From Cliona cf. orientalis (taxonomy: Eukaryota > Porifera > Demospongiae > Clionaida > Clionaidae): DNA of 64,000 nucleotides. A program made the position numbers and the translations under genes. Under the pieces are notes generated by a model that was not told the origin of the DNA, ran no database searches, and was given only the letters and a program-made list of their open reading frames with translations. Every line of letters starts with the position of its first letter. Position 1 is the first letter of the stretch. Below are positions 37,101-49,100 of the stretch, piece by piece. The stretch is taken from NCBI GenBank assembly GCA_963930775.1, contig OZ005697.1:3246292-3310291 (forward strand). The letters are read 5' to 3'.

Positions 37101-40100
37101 TAGGAAGGTCGCTTCAATGTTGTGACAGCTGTCTCTATCATCATGTTAGCTATAATTTCATTTTTATTTCAGCTTCATAGCTGCTTCCCTTGTGGAGATA
37201 TACAAATAGCTTGTTACTCGCGAGAATTTCTAGATGCAAACTGTCACTCGTAACCCTACGTTAGTATATACATGCATGTACATCCCATTTCCTTATGTCA
37301 AGCTTCCCTACATCCCTTTTTTGCGAGGCCACAGTATATGCAACGGTCTTCATACGGTGTATGGATTAAAGGCATTGAATCAGGATATAAGGGCCACATG
37401 TTATTATTTTCAGAAACATTTGAAATTGACTGCACAACATGACATCAAGTGCACGCTAATGCAGGCATGCAGTATTGGTGGACGCATGGCATCTACCACG
37501 CCCACAGCTGTCACTCAATTGAGCCTCACATATCTGATGTTCGCAGATAAGCACAGAAGTGAAGACTAAAATTATTATCCAAAGGAGAAACAAACCGACT
37601 CTTTGCACCGCTCAGTATCCTCACAATGTCGGTTTGCTAGCTTTCTCGCCTGATTGCGGGCACAGTGCTACATAAGCCAGTCAGGCAGGTAAGTGGCGTG
37701 ATACCGATGTCACAAAACTGCAATACGCGGAGCATGTATACGGACGTTCCCTTTTCCTGGCCCAGAAAAAAAACATCACTAGATGTCATAGTTTCTATTT
37801 TTATCTGCTATATGCTGATACAGTGCCTTTAAATGATGCCTTATTCTGCGTATATAGGAAATGAATATTGTGTGCTTATCTTGAGTACATGGGAGCCTCT
37901 AAAACCAGATGGTTCTCCAGAAATTGATTCATCAAAGAGTCTATGTGATCCATACGTTTTTAACACGGCTATTACGAGAGCTGAATCCCTTGTAGTTGCT
38001 GTTGGAAATCCTATATCACTTCTGAAGACAGAAAAGCATATGATACGTGATCCAAATTACAAGGATAAAGGAAAATGCTGGAGTAATTTCCTAAAGCATT
38101 GTATTGAGAATGATACCCTAACCTTTTCGAAGTCTTTGAAAAGCCCACAAGAGAAGGAAGCCTGTCTTGTAAAAATAAAAGAAATAGCTGGTGATCATCT
38201 TGGCAAACCTATAAAGGTGAAAAATACTATAGCAGCATCATTTCCATAATCTTGATTTGCCAAAAAAAATGTATACACTATTACTGCATACTTCTTTCAA
38301 CCTTGGGTATGGCGCACTCATATTAAATTTTGATATTTCTCTATTCATGCAGTGTATCCCCCCTGACCAGCGTCCTCATGTGACAATGTAAGTACATTCA
38401 AATTGGATATGTGTTTATATTCTGCTATGCTTACTTTGCATGTAGTTTATCTAATAATTTTTGTTATGATTAACCTCGGTGCATGCATGAGGATAACAGT
38501 AGCCATTCTATGTGCATATACATGTCTATTGCTACGCTAGCTGCTACCTTGGTAAGGTTCTTTATAGCAATCTAATATAAAATGTGGATTTCACTGAATA
38601 TGCCTCATACTCCAATTTTGGTATCATTATCTTACAACTACTGCCTTTAAAGTGCTCTCGGACAAGTTTTCGATTGTATTGCCATCCATGAAATATACAG
38701 ACTGGTTTATGAGGGCTGCATTTCAAGATGCAATTGACATAGTACGGTGAGCATGCAACGAGAGATATAATACAACAATGCCAAGGACTTTGCAATAATA
38801 GTGCTACTGAATATCACTGCATGAGGAGATAAAAAAAGGTTTACCCAAACTGTATGGCATAATTATTGCTCTTGTATTCACACAGTGTTTAAAAGGGGTG
38901 GGATGAGGTAGGACCCAGGAAATGGAAAGTCTAGCTATTTGTAAGATGATGTCGTACATTGAACTTTGACCCGTAATGCAAATTGCACGGTTGGAAACAC
39001 CACCGGAAACACTTATGATAATTTCCTGTATCAGTCATGTTTGTCACGTGCAAAATCCGTATCAGTCAATCGTGTTTGTCATGTGATCGCCATATTATAT
39101 ATGCAGTGTTGAAACATTAAACCATGATTGAGCGTTGAGCGCTGTTCACTCGCACGGAGGCCAAGGTGAGTTGCTGCGAGTCAGATAAATGAGCCAAGGT
39201 GCCACTGCACTTACCGTAACCCAAGCCTATACACTTTAATTAATCTTTGGTACCTAAAAGGACAGCTGCATGCCATCACCAAAACTAACCAGTCCCTTCT
39301 CAGCTTAGCCGCTTGAGCTACTATAGCTCCAGTACAGAATAGGCTTCTTAAATATATGATAAATACCTTATTACCATAGTAGAATGACGATACTTATCAT
39401 GTGATATTTGGACTCCCCATGCATGCAGACCCTGCAGACTAACCCTGCCATATAGACCCTGGAGACTTGCTAACAATTATACCCAGAACCCAGCCCCTGA
39501 CCTCTACTGTAGTTGATTACATACATGAGGGTCCATAATATAATATTTTTTTCTGAAATATTTATAAGGGCCAGGGGTCAAAATATTTCAAAAATTATAT
39601 ATGGACTGGGGAGAACAAAAAGGAGGGGGGGGGGGATCCAAATTTGTCGCGACGTACCTAAAAAATACCACTCGTTCATTGCCTTCTGCATTGTTACTCG
39701 TGCTTTGCTAGCAGCACTCATGTTACAATACATGGCAATGAACTCGTAATCTTTCCCGGTATTCTCATTGTACTAAGGGAATAAACATCGACTCTATAAG
39801 TAGGGATGGTACGGATACTCCATGTGTAATACATTACAAAATTAATATCCAAATATCTCAAAACAGGTAATTTTGTGTGATTTCTAAGTGTCAAAATCAG
39901 AATCTACAGCAAATTAGTATAGGTAATCACATGAATTCGAGTGCAATTTGGGAAATAATTGCACTGAGCCATGCATGCATTAGAAGGAGTAGTAATTTCA
40001 TGAGGCTCAGCTGAGTGAAATTTATCCTTCTAATGCATGGCATGTGCAATTATTGCACGAGAATTCATGTGATCACTTATTAATATAGTTTACCGACATT

Positions 40101-43100
40101 ATTAGCCTTCATGTTGTAAAGATATAACTAATGCATGAATGATTTCATAATTGTATAAATATTACCCTTACAGAAGCAGTCATATAAACATTAATAATGA
40201 CTCATAACAAAGGATACTTCTTTGACTTGAACAATGATACATAAAATTAATAAAACTGATACTTCGCACATGGATAAAGTGTGTTTAGTACTGGTATATG
40301 GACAAATGTCAGTCAGATTCAGAATCAGAGGATAGTATGTACATGTAAGCACGCTTTCTGGGAAGTGATGGTTGGGTTTTGGATGAATTGTTGCATATCT
40401 GCTGTGTATGTGATGATGAGTATGAGCTAAAGCAATTATTAAAGGTGCATTTTTGAAAAATAAAAGGGGCTGGGTTAGGATTAACTTTAAAATGAGGGTT
40501 TTGGAGTACTGCACTCAGTTGCAGGTGCAAGAGTGAGCATGGATTGAGGCTCAACAACACCACCTAGAGTTTTACCTATGGTCATCAACGTCAAGAGTAT
40601 CATAATCTGCTAAGCTCTGTTCCTTTTTGTGTCCTGTAATTGCCATTATCTCTCTGTTTGTTGCATCAAATTTCCGAAGCTTGGTGACTAAGGTTTTCCT
40701 GAGAGAGTGGTTTGTAAAACTGAATTTGTCGATCTGGTTGACTCCAACAGAGCTACGACCATACCATATTGTAGCTTCACACCATTGTCGTTCTTTTCTC
40801 AGTGGTGTCAAGTATAGGGGGCTTGATGAAGTCAGAGATTCTGGACGTTTTGAGAGAAGCTTGAGAATAGCAGCCACTGGACACCTTGGTCCACCAATGT
40901 TGAAGATTTTCTGAGTGTTGGACCGTGGTCTTTTATTCAGTCCACCTTGGCGAGTTTTGGTTGGACCATAGCCCATCCCAAAGGCTAGGATCGCACAAAC
41001 ATGCTGAATCAGTGGTCCAGGTGTACCTACTTCCCTATAATATTATACCGTAGAAACTGATTGTGAAGCGCTGCTCGCTGTTAAGCGCATACTTTTTATT
41101 AAGCGAATAGTTTTGTGCGATCTTTACTGCTCTATGTTAGGCGCATATTCCCAGCAAGCCACCTGAATGACGAGCGATCGGTTACACGAGCCCATGCAGA
41201 AAGAAGGCTAGAAATAGGCTGGAGAAGAAAACGTCGAGAATTACGCTCTCTACGTCGCTTCTTGGCCACCGCTGTAGCCTTTCTACCCTCGACGCGTTCT
41301 TTATGCATGCCCCACCTACCCTATTTTAGCACTTTTAATAAAGCGCATGCTTCCTGTTAAGTGCATACTTTTTGCTAAGCGCATATTTTCTTGCTGCCGC
41401 GTGTTGTAAGCGCATGCGCTTAACAACCAGTTTCTACGGTATTATTGTTGGAGCATAGTTGGATGTAGCTAGGTCCGGAAAAAGAAGTTGTAGCTAGTTC
41501 TATGCATTTAATAACAATGAATAGGCAAACCATATAACATATATCAGATCACCATGGTATGTATAGTTTCATGCCCAGCCTCTGTCCCCACAAAATTAGT
41601 CAGCTAGGTGGCATTAATATTGATGAAATTAGTGACAATCATGAGTTCTCCCGAGGGCACTAAGAAAAGAACAGTAATAAGCATAATAAACAATTGAATA
41701 AAATTGAAGGATGAAGTAGGGATGGCAGTATCAAAAAATACACAAACAAGATTTGTAGGTATAACGTATCACACCCATGGCTATTTCAGTACATCCCTAT
41801 ACGCTTGCTTTTTGAGTAGCCGTGCACACACATAATAATATGGGGCACATGTAGGAATGGAAAATCAATACCGTATAATTATATATCAAAATACTATAGC
41901 GATACTTTATATACTGAATCAGAAGTGCATCGAGAAAAGTAAGCGTAGGGATGTATAGTGGGTGTGATACATTATCTCTACAAATCTTGTTTAAGTATTT
42001 TTTGGCACTGCCATCCTTCAATTTTATTCAATTGTTTTTTATACTTGTATTATACTAGGTAGATGATATCATCAGACGGGGCGAGCCTTCGCTCACGGCA
42101 TCAGCTGTACTCCAGGGTTTTTAATTGTAAAGGGTAATCAAAGTATTGTTAAAATGCCTTGGTTTTGAGTCACTAACTGGGCAAGCCAAGCACGACCAAA
42201 TTGGAGCAGCCAGACTCGGTTTGGCCATGGCATGATTCTTGACATCCTTGAGTATGGTATTAAAGCTGGAGAAAGGTACAGCTCTACTTGTAGCTACGAT
42301 ACAATTGAAAATAGTGCCAACTGTGAATGACTGCCACTGCCATGGCTACAACTCGAGATAAATAAGGTCGAAAGTTACCCAATAACACGCTCCACGACAC
42401 AGATTTTTTTATCTGCCTAAGGCCCTTGAGCTCAAGCCACACTGCACTGCCACAATTCCATGGATCTGTCCTTCGATCTGCGTCAATGGCAACCTTTATC
42501 TGTCACGGAAAGGTCGTGTCTGAGCATTGAGTTGTTGCCGTGCAAGGTCACACATTATACTGCTTCCAATTTCTCATGTATTTGGGGCTCGCTCAGGCTC
42601 ACCCCGAATTAATTATTGTTGTGAACCATTACCATAAAGCTCATTCCACTGTCACAATAATGGTTGTGTAGCTTAAAACTTTAGTGAGTAAAAATTTCAT
42701 GGTTATGCTAATTTTTTGTGGTCTAGTATCTAACCATACCTTGCATCTGTTATGAACTTGAAATTTCACAGGAGAATGTTTTGCAGCTGTTCTCTCATCT
42801 ACAAATTTAAATGAATGTATTGCATCAGCCAGGATGTACACATGTAACTAGGATACTTAATTCCCTGGCCTCCCACAAAGAAGGCATCTTCTATACTTTT
42901 TTGTGAACCACCGTAGCACCCCACAATGTGTACCGTATTTCCTCAATCAGACGCCGCCCTCGAATAGACGCCGCACTCGAATAGTCGCCGCTAGCTACAC
43001 ATGCCCGATCTTTACTATCGCCGCCCTCGAATTATCGCCGCACTCTCTAATTAGAGCACACTTGCTACGCCCTTAAACGGTGTCCACGTGCTTGCTAGCG

Positions 43101-46100
43101 GTGCTACTGTACGTGAGAAAGCCATCAAGAGACCAGTAAAGCTTCTGACGAAGGCAGACTGTGAAAAGCAGCTAGGTATTGAACTTAGAACAAACCTTTT
43201 CATTATTCTTGTAGCTATGCAGTTCTATAGTATATATACTACTATGAAAGTTTTTGTCGCCGCCCTCGAATAGTCGCCGCTAGTTTCAGCAGAGGGAAAA
43301 AATTAGTCGCCGCGGCGTCTACTCGAGGAAATACGGTATACCTCGTAGATACGACAAACTTAACTTGGAAGGTGTCATAGGGTTCTATTACAAGGTTTAC
43401 ATTGCAGCAAATGCTTTGTTAAAGTAACTGTTCATTCTTATTTACTGACCAGTCTGCCACTGCCTCCCTCACTATCTAGTGAGCTGTCAATGGATGGAGG
43501 AGACGGTGAACTTCTTTCATAAATAGTGTAAACAGTATGCAATAAGTGCTTAATACTACTGATTCATTGCTGCATGATTGTGGCAAAGAAGCAGATATTA
43601 AGCTTCTTGGCTTTCTGTGTATCTATTATTTCCAAGTATTTTGTGTTAAATTTAGCGTGTTATTAATTTTTTGTGTGTGTGGTACATGCACTTGGCCATG
43701 TTATTCATTCATCGCTAGCAGTGTTTGTTATTAGTTCAGTGCGCAAAGGGTTTTGCATCATAGTTCTTCATTATACCATAGTTCATTGCCACAACTCTAC
43801 TACAGATATGAAATTTTATCATATTGTATTCATCTAGCCTTGAAGAGAATTTTGAAGTTGAGTGCAGATTGGGAGCTGGGAGTTATGGTGTGGTACTTAA
43901 AGTGAAACGTTTAAAAACCGATAAACGTACATATGCCATCAAATTGAAGATTTGCACGTAAGTCATTACTAGAATCCCTGTTATTGGTGTGAGCCTAAGC
44001 GAGCCCAACATAAACAGTAACGAACTGTGTAAATGAGATGTATATGGATCTTGTTATGTACATGTATAAACTTCCTACATGAACTTAAACAATTTTCAAG
44101 AGGAGGAAAAAAAAATCAAAGTGTAAGCAAGATTTGAACCCGCTATATCTGCTCCACACACAAGAGCCCCAACCACTAGACCACCGCTGTTGTCGCTGAT
44201 GGCGCTGCTGGCGCTGCTGGCAATCGCTATCTAACCCATTCCATAGACAAACCTTAAAGATTATCCCTGCTAACCATTGGCAACCCATCCCCAACCCCCC
44301 AGCCCCTCCCATCAATCCGTACTACATATATCATAGAATTCCGCAATTATGCCCCCCTCGCACATAAGCCCCCCTGCACTTTTAGCTCAAGTTCCTGCAT
44401 AAGTAGTTTTATCTCGCGTAAAAGGCCCCCCCCCCCCCCCCCCCGCCTCCCTCTCTGACTATAAAATCTTATTTGAGCCCAAAAACCAAATAAAAATAGT
44501 AACTACAGCTCGAAAACCAGCTATAATTGCCTTACTTTGTCGTTTTTCTCAAGTTTTGGCCATCAAACAGCCAGAGAAAGAGCAGAGATCGCACGCCCAC
44601 GTGGCATTCAACAGTCAGTAAAGGTCATCACACGGAAATGTTGTCCTCGCACTTGTGGAAGAATTTTGCATGCAGTAATTTAAAGCTACATGCTAACAGA
44701 GAAGTCACCACTACTGTACTTTGCAATCCATATTGCTTCCTTGAGTTTCAGCGGATTAACTGATCGAAGCTTAATGCAAAGAGACAATGGGAATCCCACG
44801 GTAGATAGTGAGGCCAAATCATCTTCTAGTACAGGGCCCTGTCAACCATTATTGTGAGTGGGTAGCTATTATCCGCTGTAATATTATTACAATTATTAGG
44901 ATTTAATTTCTAGTATTTTGTTAGGCTGCTATAATTCATATATAGCAGTCCTTCAGCTTTCCTGCTGTAAAGCAATAATAACAATTATAATAATAATAGA
45001 GATTTGATACTGGGGGGGGGGGGGGGGGGGGAGTGGGGGAAAGGCCCCCTGGCCTCCTCCTGGACACTTTACTGTCTTTAACCTGAAGGCAAAACTGGGA
45101 TATGAAAGCTGCTAATTAATCCATAGTGCACGGGCCCTTTTTACGAGATTACCATAATATGTTTGCATTTCTAGTGATAATTTTCTTTAATAGAAAAGAT
45201 GAAAAGAGAACTCTTAAAGAAGCTGAGAAGTTGCAAAAACTACAGGACAAGAATATAGTAAGGTATTATGATTCTGGTTTTGCGAAGTTTCCAGACTGGG
45301 AAGATTGGAAGGAGTGGTTGCAGAAAACAAGCAGGTTATACCATAGATCATAATATAGACTACGTAAACAGGATTGGAAACTGCTCATGTGAACAATATT
45401 ATTACACACATAATGACTGCGCACTCCATGTTATGGTCGAGGTTGATAGCTTTGTTGAGTTCTACATGCATTGGTATTGAAGTTGCAGTGTCATAGGAGT
45501 AACGAAGTTAAAGCATCAAGATAGGAGAACACTACTACCAGCAAGTTTTGTAAGCTACGCAGGTACCGTACTCTCACAGTTTTGGCCAAACATATTTGCT
45601 CTCGTTTCCTGCTGTCTTCGGCAAGAGTGAACAATGGGAAACTCTTTGTAGGATTCCACCAAGGGCCACAGCCACAAAAGAGTGGCAAGGGCAAAGTCAC
45701 TGTATTGATACACTGGAATAAGCACTTCTCGATGGATGCACTGTCTTCTGTGAGTGAACAGTCCCATTTTTGCTTGTTGGACTTTGTAGGACTGTAGCGA
45801 TGAGCGGAGAGGCTTCGGAAATTCAACATTGCTGGCCACATTTAGAGCTTCACTGAAATAAGCCTTCTTCAAGCTTGAAACTGTACTTCTGTTTCGCTGC
45901 TATCTGTCAATAAGTGCACAGCGGTCGTCATTTTCAGCCATTTTTGGCTCAAATTGTCGTAGCAACAGGAATATCCAAGGATGCAAACTATAACACAGAG
46001 TGTGCGTACACATTCTATTGCTCATGTGAGCGATTTCCAATCCCGTTTACGTAGTCAATATGATCAGTTCTATGGCTATACATTCTGAATTATGCATGTG

Positions 46101-49100
46101 TTAGCCACAGTATAACTGCAAAATATCGTTTGCACCTTAGATTTGGACAATCTCTTTCATCTGGTAGTTCTACACACAGAGATTTTTATCCCGGTGAACC
46201 CTTGTGCTTTTTCATTTTGACTGAAGTGTGTGATGGAGGAACACTGAGGGATTGGTTAAGAAAGAACAAAGATAAGGAGGATCGATCACGTCCTGTTATA
46301 CGTGACTTTTTAGACCAGGTATAGACATTAAACTCTTTGTTATTGTACATGCAGTAATACTAATATCACTTCAGATACTGCAAGCTTTGAAGTATATTCA
46401 TAAACAGAATCTTGCTCATCGTGATCTGAAACCGTCAAACATCTTTTTTACAAGTGATAATACATTGAAAGTTGGTGATTTTGGTTTTGTTAAGGATATG
46501 GATGATGATCATTGTGCCACTGAGCAGAGTAAGTGCACATAAAAGGATCCATACTCTAGCTGTCATAATTACGTAACTTATATCATTAGCTGCATGCTCA
46601 CGTATCTTGTAATCATACCACGTTTCCTAGTGCGCACACATTAGACTCAAGAGAGCTGCTCGTTTGTTAAGTATTCATGGGCGGATTTAGGGGTGGGATT
46701 TCTGGGATTGCACCCCGCCCCCAAAATGCTCATAGTCCCACTTTATATAACTGTATCCCCAGTAGTAATTTACTATGGTTCTGAGGTAATTATGGTGTAA
46801 TCTATGATGAAACCTATAGTGTATGGAGCTAAAGCAATTAAAATGGCTGTGGTTTTCATTAAACAGGCGTGGCTTGAAAGTTTTTGTGTGCATTAACAAT
46901 TTGGGCCCACCATTCAAAAATTTCTAGGTATTGAACTATATACTGTCTGACTACTAGCTACCATAATTCACCTGCTTATAGTGGAATGCTGCTTAAGGTT
47001 ACGGGTGACAGTTTGCATCTGGAAATTTTCGTGAGTAACAAGCTATTTGTATCTCCATAAGGGAAGCAGCTATGAAGCTGAAATAAAAACGAAATTATAG
47101 CTAACATGATGATAGAGACAGCTGTCTCAACATTGAAGCAACCTTCCTGTCGTGAAAGTCAGGCAATGGCCGCCATTGTCACGAACTCTTGCGTCAAGTT
47201 TTACCTAGACAAAGGAGTCTAGTCTACTATCTATAGCTTATTTACGAAGTACTTAACTTACTCCAGTGCTGGAGTTAGTTCCCAAGTTCATAGAGCCTCC
47301 ACAAAGGGAAAGCTACACAAAAGAAGGTAATTTACGCCAAGCGTAATGGTGGACCAGGTCGTCAACACGGCTGTCTAGCTGCTTTCTGACAGGTGGCCTT
47401 CAAATTTACACCAACTCCAGCCCTGCCCAGATGTCTGAGTAATAAGATAAACACTTCCTTACGGTCAAAAGAGAAGCCATGTACACGAAACTTGACGCAG
47501 AGTTTTCATTTGCGGTTCGCCTTGGTATGCTCCATTACTCACTATGGGAAATGCCCGTGCGTAGGCGAACTATCACCCGTAACCTTAACGGATACCCCTC
47601 AACTGCGGACACCTTTGATATAACGAACAATTCTGAATGTCCAGATCTTATCTCCAATACATTCCAATCGCCTCAACAGTGGACTCCCTGCTATATACTC
47701 TGTGTAGCGGACACTTTGCTTGGCCTCAACGGTATCATTGCCATACAAACTCACTCATATTGCAGACACTTTGGTGAAAAATTTGCAGAATCTGATTCAC
47801 TTGTATATAAACAAATAGCAAGAAGAACTAGTAAAGGCTAGCTACAAGTGCACTAGAACTGCTAATCTTTGTGTTAGCAAGCTTGTGTATAGCTTCACCT
47901 GAGAGGTAACATTACACCATCAGTTATAGCAGTAGTACTTCAATAACCTCTGAAGAGAGGACACTTTGCTAATCCAGCCACTTAACTGAGTCCCAAGTTC
48001 CAAGGATGTCCAATTCAATTATATTGCAAAAGAATCCAGCTAAAGTAGCTATCAGCAAATATTGCAACATTGGGTTGGTGTAGCTATGTTCTGGGAATAT
48101 CTCTCCATGCAAGTGCTCTTTGGCATGCAGATTTTGCTTGAGCACTTGCCTTACATGGCTTACCTGAGAGTGGGCGTTTATCCGGGATACTATGGTATTT
48201 AACGCTTGGTGCACATGTGCATGAGGGTTACGATAGTTTGTCTGTCTGTCTATTACCACTCTTAGACTACTGCCTGCATAGGACATTTATGCAACAAAAT
48301 GAACGTATCAGCACAATTTAATATTGTAGCACTGTAAGAACACTCCAAAATGTAATTTTCACAAACTATTCCATTTAACACCAATTAATCTTCAGTGGCG
48401 TAAGGAGATGTTTTTGAACCGGGGGGGGGGGCTGTAAATAAAATTGCGTGCAAAGTGCGCAAAAATTTTTCTTAGATCACACGATATACCTTCAAACCAT
48501 GCCCATTATTATGCCAATTTGGCTGTAAAGTAGACTTTACATCACAAATCTGAAGATATCAAGGCCTAGTAGAATTAATATCTTCCTAGGTTTAAGCCCA
48601 CTTGGCTGACAAGATGGGGGGGTGGCTATACAGCTTGCAGCCCCCCTGCTTCTTAAGCCAGTGATCTTGACTCGCAATCTCAGTGATATCCACCATCAAC
48701 AGTATACACTACATTTGTGCTGAGTATTTTGCACTTAAGTATGAATAAGGATTGGTTATACACCTATACAAGTGTAAAAACAATTGAAAGGATGAAGTAG
48801 GGATGGCAATGCCAAAAAGCACACAAACAAAATTTTTAGGGATAAGAGATAATCACAACCACTATAGCTACATCCCTACACTTGCTTTTCTTGATTATAA
48901 TATTGATATCGACTCATGCTATCCTTGGAGTGTTCTTGACTTGCATGTGGGAGAAATTAATGTTCTCCCTATCCATAATTTTTATATTACTACTGACTAT
49001 TTATGATCCCCATGCCACTCAAAAAGCAAGCGTAGGGATGTAGCTATAGTGGTTGTGATTATCTCTTATCCCTAAAAATCTTGTTTGTGTGCTTTTTGGC

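Larger units (their letters stand above)
35261..37857 (+). other. Gene 2 intron 4 (2.6 kb), repeats only
   Basis: It separates the PTYAMQ(G) and (G)NEYCVLIL exons (motif V). It holds the second copy of the dispersed repeat (35400-36350) and a TTAA-ended MITE (about 36679-37258). No further gene is seen. Confidence 0.7.
29943..38216 (+). other. Helicase-coding exons of gene 2 with a frameshift
   Basis: The first exon (29943-30959) starts in the frame giving [15 protein letters not shown] and FEIEFQLK-like residues, but after an AAAAA run at 30291-30295 homology with gene 1 ([13 protein letters not shown]) continues in another frame ([13 protein letters not shown]). Downstream motifs are all intact and canonical. 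One A more in that run would restore colinearity with gene 1, so a base is missing in the genome or in the assembly. Confidence 0.85.
38388..43837 (+). other. 5.4-kb intron between helicase and kinase halves of gene 2
   Basis: It joins the 35-nt linker exon (ends ACAAT) to the exon coding [14 protein letters not shown] in phase 2, as in gene 1. It carries a Crypton-like fragment, four MITE copies and a truncated 'ctctataagtagggatgg' repeat (about 39790). No other gene is seen. Confidence 0.75.

Noticed and set aside
40191-40563. Two overlapping minus-strand ORFs of 84 and 107 codons next to the Crypton-like fragment
   Set aside because: No recognisable domain, and no frame continuous with the recombinase fragment; more likely chance in AT-rich DNA.
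44120-44190. Functional tRNA gene
   Set aside because: A and B boxes are recognisable, but the acceptor stem does not pair and position 33 is not T.
47393-47841. Two overlapping ORFs on the plus strand
   Set aside because: They fall mostly inside the TTAA-ended MITE, whose other copy does not keep the frame.
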